NCBI RefSeq assembly: GCF_902506425.1
Contig: NZ_LR732469.1
Coordinates: 186,001 to 250,000 of the forward strand
Direction: 5' to 3'
Length of the DNA stretch: 64,000 nt
DNA from: Novosphingobium sp. 9U
GTDB taxonomy: Bacteria; Pseudomonadota; Alphaproteobacteria; Sphingomonadales; Sphingomonadaceae
Part shown: piece by piece, positions 60,378-64,000 of the stretch
Layout of the letters: every line of letters begins with the position of its first letter
How positions within the stretch are numbered: the stretch's first letter is position 1
Program-made: the position numbers and the translations under genes
Notes under the pieces: model-generated
Database searches by the model: none
What the model saw: the letters and a program-made list of their open reading frames with translations, nothing else
Told to the model about the DNA's origin: nothing

Positions 60378-62018
60378 TCAGGAGGCTGGCTCAGGCGCGG
60401 CCTGCGGGATAGAACCGATCCAGTCGGCGCCCTGCCAATCGCCGATCAGGTGGACGGAGCCCTCGCCAATCATGGCGGCCTGCACGCCCGCTTGTAGGAA
60501 CAGGTCGGCCTGCGCCTGGCCCGCGGCATCGGTCATCACGATCAGGCGCCGTCCGCGGATCTCCAACCGCTCGGGATGGAGCGCTCTCACCAGGCCGGCC
60601 ACATTGGGCGTCGGTGCCGGCGTACCGCCAGCCAGTCGCTGGCGGATCGCGCGGGCGAGTTGGTCCGCTTCGGTCCCCACAACCACTTGCACGCGGCCGC
60701 TTCCCAACTTGAGCACTCCGCGCGCGCCGCTCGCGCGCAAGGCGGCTTCGTCTAGCCGGTTCGCGTCGGAGACGACGAGTCGCAGCCGCGTGGTGCAGGC
60801 GTCCACTTCGACGAGGTTGCCGGCGCCGCCGAGGGCGCCGATGATCGCGGATGTCCGGTCCTGCGGCACGGTGGCGGCGGATACTTCGGCGTCGCGACCC
60901 GGTGTCTTCAAGTCGAAGCGGCGGATGCAGAAGGCGAACGCCGCGTAATAGATCGCGGCATAGGCAATCCCCACCGGGATCAGCAGCAGCGGGCGCGTGG
61001 CGAGGCCGTAGTTCAGCACGTAATCGAGCAGGCCGGCGGAGAAGCCGAAGCCCAGCCTCACCCCCAGCAGCGACATGATCACCATCGCCAGGCCGGTCAG
61101 GATCGCATGGATCAGGAACAGCAGTGGCGCCAGGAACAGGAAGGTGAACTCGATCGGCTCGGTCACACCGGTCAGGAATGCCGTCAGCGCCAGGCTGAGG
61201 TACAGGCCGGACACTGCCTTGCGCCGCTGGGGCAGCGCGGCGCGGTACATCGCCAGGCACGCGGCGGGCAGGCCGAACATCATCACCGGGAAGAAGCCGG
61301 CCATGAACCCGCCGGCTTGCGGGTCGCCAGCGAAGAAGCGCTTCAAGTCTCCGGTGGCGCCGTGGAAGTCGCCGATCAGGAACCAGGCGATGTTGTTGAG
61401 GATATGGTGCAGCCCGGTCACCAGCAGCAGCCGGTTGAGCAAGCCATAGACGAACAGCCCGATCGGCCCGGAGGTGACCACCCAGTAGCTCAGACCGTCG
61501 ACGCCGCGCTCGAACCAGGGGAACGAAACCCCCAGCGCCACGCCAATTGCGAGGCCCGCCAGTCCCCCGGCAATCGGCACGAAGCGGCGGCCGGCGAAGA
61601 AGCCGAGGTATGGCGGCAAGGCGATGTCGCTGAAGCGATTGTAGAGCACGCCAGCAGCGAGGCCCGCGGTGATGCCGGCCGGAACGCTCAGCTTGGCCAT
61701 CGCCTTCGCCGTCTCGACCGCGTCGCCGGGCAGCAGCGACTCCGCGCTCTTGGTGGCGACAAGGAAGCAGACGACACCCGCAAGTCCTGCAGCGCCATGG
61801 TTCTCGCGCGCCAGTCCGACCGCAACGCCGATGGCGAACAGCAAGCCCAGGTTGGCGAAGATCGCATCGCCGGCGGCAGCGACGAAGGCGACGTCCAGCA
61901 TGTCGGGCTGGCCCAAGCGCAGCAGCAGCGCCGCGATCGGCAGGACCGCGATCGGCAGCATCAGCGCCCGCCCGAGCGGCTGCAGGCGCTGCAGGATCAC
62001 GCCGCCCACTCGCTTCAT
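60378..62018 (-). CDS. nagE: N-acetylglucosamine PTS EIICB component NagE
   Basis: A 546-residue PTS permease. The EIIC membrane domain (about 1-370) starts LQRLQPLGRALMLPIAVLPIAALLL, with GLHHILNN and GVTEPIEF, the substrate-binding segment. The first EIIB domain has the phosphorylated Cys in EVDACTTRLRL; a second EIIB-like segment near the C-terminus (RRLIVMTDAAGQ, MIGEGSVHLIG) lacks that Cys and seems degenerate. No EIIA is fused. ATGA overlap with the HPr-EI gene upstream suggests one operon. GlcNAc specificity is from overall family wording. Confidence 0.9.
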   Translation of the reverse strand: MKRVGGVILQRLQPLGRALMLPIAVLPIAALLLRLGQPDMLDVAFVAAAGDAIFANLGLLFAIGVAVGLARENHGAAGLAGVVCFLVATKSAESLLPGDAVETAKAMAKLSVPAGITAGLAAGVLYNRFSDIALPPYLGFFAGRRFVPIAGGLAGLAIGVALGVSFPWFERGVDGLSYWVVTSGPIGLFVYGLLNRLLLVTGLHHILNNIAWFLIGDFHGATGDLKRFFAGDPQAGGFMAGFFPVMMFGLPAACLAMYRAALPQRRKAVSGLYLSLALTAFLTGVTEPIEFTFLFLAPLLFLIHAILTGLAMVIMSLLGVRLGFGFSAGLLDYVLNYGLATRPLLLIPVGIAYAAIYYAAFAFCIRRFDLKTPGRDAEVSAATVPQDRTSAIIGALGGAGNLVEVDACTTRLRLVVSDANRLDEAALRASGARGVLKLGSGRVQVVVGTEADQLARAIRQRLAGGTPAPTPNVAGLVRALHPERLEIRGRRLIVMTDAAGQAQADLFLQAGVQAAMIGEGSVHLIGDWQGADWIGSIPQAAPEPAS

Positions 62019-64000
62019 TGCACGGCCCCCTTCAGGATGGTGCGCACCTCTTGCGCGCAAGACGCAGCGCAGGCGCGTTCGGCCAAGGCAACGCACGCCG
62101 CCATGTCGAGCCGGCGCACCGCGGCCTTGATCGCCGGGATCGCAGCAGGAGGCGCCGACAGCTCGGTCACGCCCAGGCCGATGAGCACCGGCGCAGCCAG
62201 CGTGTCCGCGGCCAAGCCGCCGCACACACCGATCCACCGCCCATGCGAACGCGCGCCCTGCGCCGCCATGCCGATCAGGCGCAGCACGGCGGGGTGCAGA
62301 GCGTCGACCTTGGCCGAAACCGCCGCGTTCCCGCGGTCGCAAGCGAGCGCATACTGAGTGAGGTCGTTGGTGCCGATCGACAGGAAGTCCGCCTCTGCGG
62401 CGATCTGGTCGGCGAGCAGGGCGGCGGATGGTGTCTCGATCATCACGCCCAGCGCTACCGGCTTGCTGCGCCCGACGGCGGCGATCGCCCGATCGAGCAT
62501 GGCGCGGACCGCGCGCAGCTCGGCAAGGTCGGTGATCATTGGCACCATGATGCGGCATTGCTCACCAGGAACACCTGCCACCGCCGCGCATAGCTGGGTC
62601 TCCAGCAAGTCGGGCCGGGCGAGGCTGAGACGAACGCCGCGCAGGCCCAGCGCCGGGTTCTCCTCGTGCGCCGCGGGCAGGTAGGGCACCGGCTTGTCCC
62701 CGCCGATGTCGAGCGTGCGCAAGATCAGCGGCCGATCGCCGAGCGTCGCCGCAATGCTGGCGTAGAGTGCGCGCTGCTCGTCCTCGTCGGGTGCGTGCTC
62801 GCGATCGAGGAACAGGAACTCGGTGCGAAGCAGGCCGCAGCCTTCTGCTCCCGTCGAAACGGCAGCAGCCGCATCGGCGAGCGAGCCCAGGTTGGCGAAC
62901 ACCTCGATCCGGGTGCCGTCCGCCATGTGGCAGAGTTCATGCGCCGAGGAGGCGTCCGCCGCGCGGCGCTCTCGCCGCTCGGCAATGGTCTGTGCGACGC
63001 TGGCCAGGCGATCGACTGCCGGTTCGCTCTCGATCCGGGCCGCGTCGGCATCCAGGATGATCGACTGTCCCTCAGGGATGGCGAGGACACCCTCGCCCGC
63101 AGCGACGATCATGGGAATACCGGCCGAACTGGCGAGAATGGCGACATGCGCGGTCGGGCCGCCTGCCGCCGTGACGATCCCGGCCAGTCGCGCTTGATCG
63201 AGCGCCAGGAACTGCGAAGGCAGCAAGTCCTGTGCGATCAGGATCGCGCTCTTGGGCAGCGCAGGCGGGGCTGCCTCGACGCCCGTGAGGGCCTGCACCA
63301 CTTGCTGGCCCACGTCCTCCAGATCGGCCGCGCGCTCCATCAGCAGGCTGTCGCCCGTGGCGCGCAGCACCGCCGCCGCTTGCTCGGTCGCAACGAGCCA
63401 GGCGTGCGCGGCGCTCCGCCCCTCCGCGATCTCGCGCTGGGCGGTGGCGAGCAGATCAGGGTCTTCGATCAAGGCACGGTGCGCCTCACCGATCGCGCCC
63501 GCCTGCATGGCGGCGGTCTGTCGGAGTGCGGCGTCGAGCGCCTCGCGCTCCAGCGCGACCCCGGCTCCGTCACGCGGAGGTGCCACGGTGCGGGCGCGGT
63601 AGTGGAACGCCTGGCCGATCGCGAGGCCGGGCGAGGCGCAGATGCCCCCGCCGCCCTGGGTACTCGGCTTCATGGGAGCTTCGGCGCCCTCCTCGTCCCC
63701 GAAGCGCTCGGCGGCAAAGGCGGCCAAGGCATCAAGCGCAGCCTCTGCATCCGCGCCGCTAGCCTCGGCTTCGATCCGCTGGCCGTGCTTGGCGGCCAGC
63801 GCCAGGAGCGATGTCGTACTGCGCGCATTGGCGAAGGCGTCGCCATTGCGAAGCGTCACCTCGGCGACATAGGGCCGCAGCAAGGCGACGATCCGCGCCG
63901 CCGGACGCGCGTGAATGCCATGCGGCGCGCTGATCTGGATCGTGCGCCGTGCGATGCTTCCGGTCCGCGTCTGCGGCGCCGCGGCGGCGCCTGCCTCGAC
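62015..64000 (-). CDS. PTS HPr-Enzyme I fusion (probably EIIA-HPr-EI), N-terminus outside window
   Basis: Open to the right edge; at least 661 codons are in view. From the edge inward: a low-complexity Ala-rich linker, an HPr domain with the phosphorylatable His in PHGIHARPAARI, a linker (GDEEGAEAPMKPSTQGGGG), then Enzyme I with the active His in GGPTAHVAILAS, the PEP-binding FLFLDRE region and GVCGGLAAD. The linker before HPr suggests an EIIA domain further upstream, as in FruB/NagF-type multiphosphoryl proteins. It would pass phosphate from PEP to NagE. Confidence 0.92.
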   Translation of the reverse strand, partial: VEAGAAAAPQTRTGSIARRTIQISAPHGIHARPAARIVALLRPYVAEVTLRNGDAFANARSTTSLLALAAKHGQRIEAEASGADAEAALDALAAFAAERFGDEEGAEAPMKPSTQGGGGICASPGLAIGQAFHYRARTVAPPRDGAGVALEREALDAALRQTAAMQAGAIGEAHRALIEDPDLLATAQREIAEGRSAAHAWLVATEQAAAVLRATGDSLLMERAADLEDVGQQVVQALTGVEAAPPALPKSAILIAQDLLPSQFLALDQARLAGIVTAAGGPTAHVAILASSAGIPMIVAAGEGVLAIPEGQSIILDADAARIESEPAVDRLASVAQTIAERRERRAADASSAHELCHMADGTRIEVFANLGSLADAAAAVSTGAEGCGLLRTEFLFLDREHAPDEDEQRALYASIAATLGDRPLILRTLDIGGDKPVPYLPAAHEENPALGLRGVRLSLARPDLLETQLCAAVAGVPGEQCRIMVPMITDLAELRAVRAMLDRAIAAVGRSKPVALGVMIETPSAALLADQIAAEADFLSIGTNDLTQYALACDRGNAAVSAKVDALHPAVLRLIGMAAQGARSHGRWIGVCGGLAADTLAAPVLIGLGVTELSAPPAAIPAIKAAVRRLDMAACVALAERACAASCAQEVRTILKGAVQ

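Overview
The window is a high-GC, densely coded chromosomal segment that reads as a sphingomonad (Sphingomonadales, Novosphingobium/Sphingomonas-like). The evidence is an 851-residue TonB-dependent receptor, a YqgE/AlgH protein, an EgtB/EgtD pair, an intracellular PHA depolymerase, many GTG/TTG starts, ATGA-type gene overlaps, and two kinds of dispersed palindromic repeat in gene gaps. This assignment is inferred from gene content, not from a marker gene. No rRNA, tRNA, CRISPR array or intact insertion sequence was seen.

Left part (1-30 kb), a mosaic of small units: a partial MFS transporter divergent from an SDR; an acyltransferase; a rearranged pyrimidine-degradation cluster rutB-rutC-rutD-rutA; an ergothioneine operon egtB-egtD; an M13 metallopeptidase; an ABC exporter divergent from phaZ; a Tat-type L,D-transpeptidase-like protein; a TetR regulator with an XdhC-like/MocA-like pair; a four-gene oxidative module (TauD/TfdA, SDR, TauD/TfdA, ABM monooxygenase) facing a second TetR; YqgE; an FAH-family hydrolase; a cytochrome P450 convergent with a sulfotransferase; and an FdhF/YdeP-type molybdoenzyme.

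Centre (30.5-56 kb), a purine-utilisation locus. Seventeen co-directional genes run from hpxX to an NCS1 permease, nearly all overlapping by a few bases: hpxX-hpxY, AzgA-type permease, secreted nucleosidase, hpxW, allantoate amidohydrolase, pucG-type transaminase, puuE, hpxZ, uraD, FAD-dependent candidate urate hydroxylase, uraH, xdhA, xdhB, xdhC, guaD and NCS1 permease. Next to them lie an oppositely oriented PRTase/LOG pair, a LysR regulator, and a divergent TonB receptor followed by a secreted purine-nucleoside protein (NUP family). Together they suggest outer-membrane uptake, periplasmic nucleoside cleavage, base import, guanine deamination, xanthine and urate oxidation, and allantoin, allantoate, ureidoglycine, oxalurate and oxamate breakdown. 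A 35-bp motif (TTTTTGCA at fixed spacing from TTCATTGCGTTTGC) lies upstream of both hpxX and the LysR gene and is the best candidate for the shared operator.

Right part (56-64 kb): an isovaleryl-CoA-dehydrogenase-like gene and a single-chain 2-oxo-acid dehydrogenase E1-like gene in one unit, divergent from an Lrp/AsnC regulator, with a clear intrinsic terminator; then an N-acetylglucosamine PTS (EIICB and an HPr-EI fusion that runs off the right edge).

Gaps between genes repeatedly hold a GC-rich palindromic repeat of about 75-150 bp. Two copies inside the purine operon appear to supply the ribosome binding site of the next gene.
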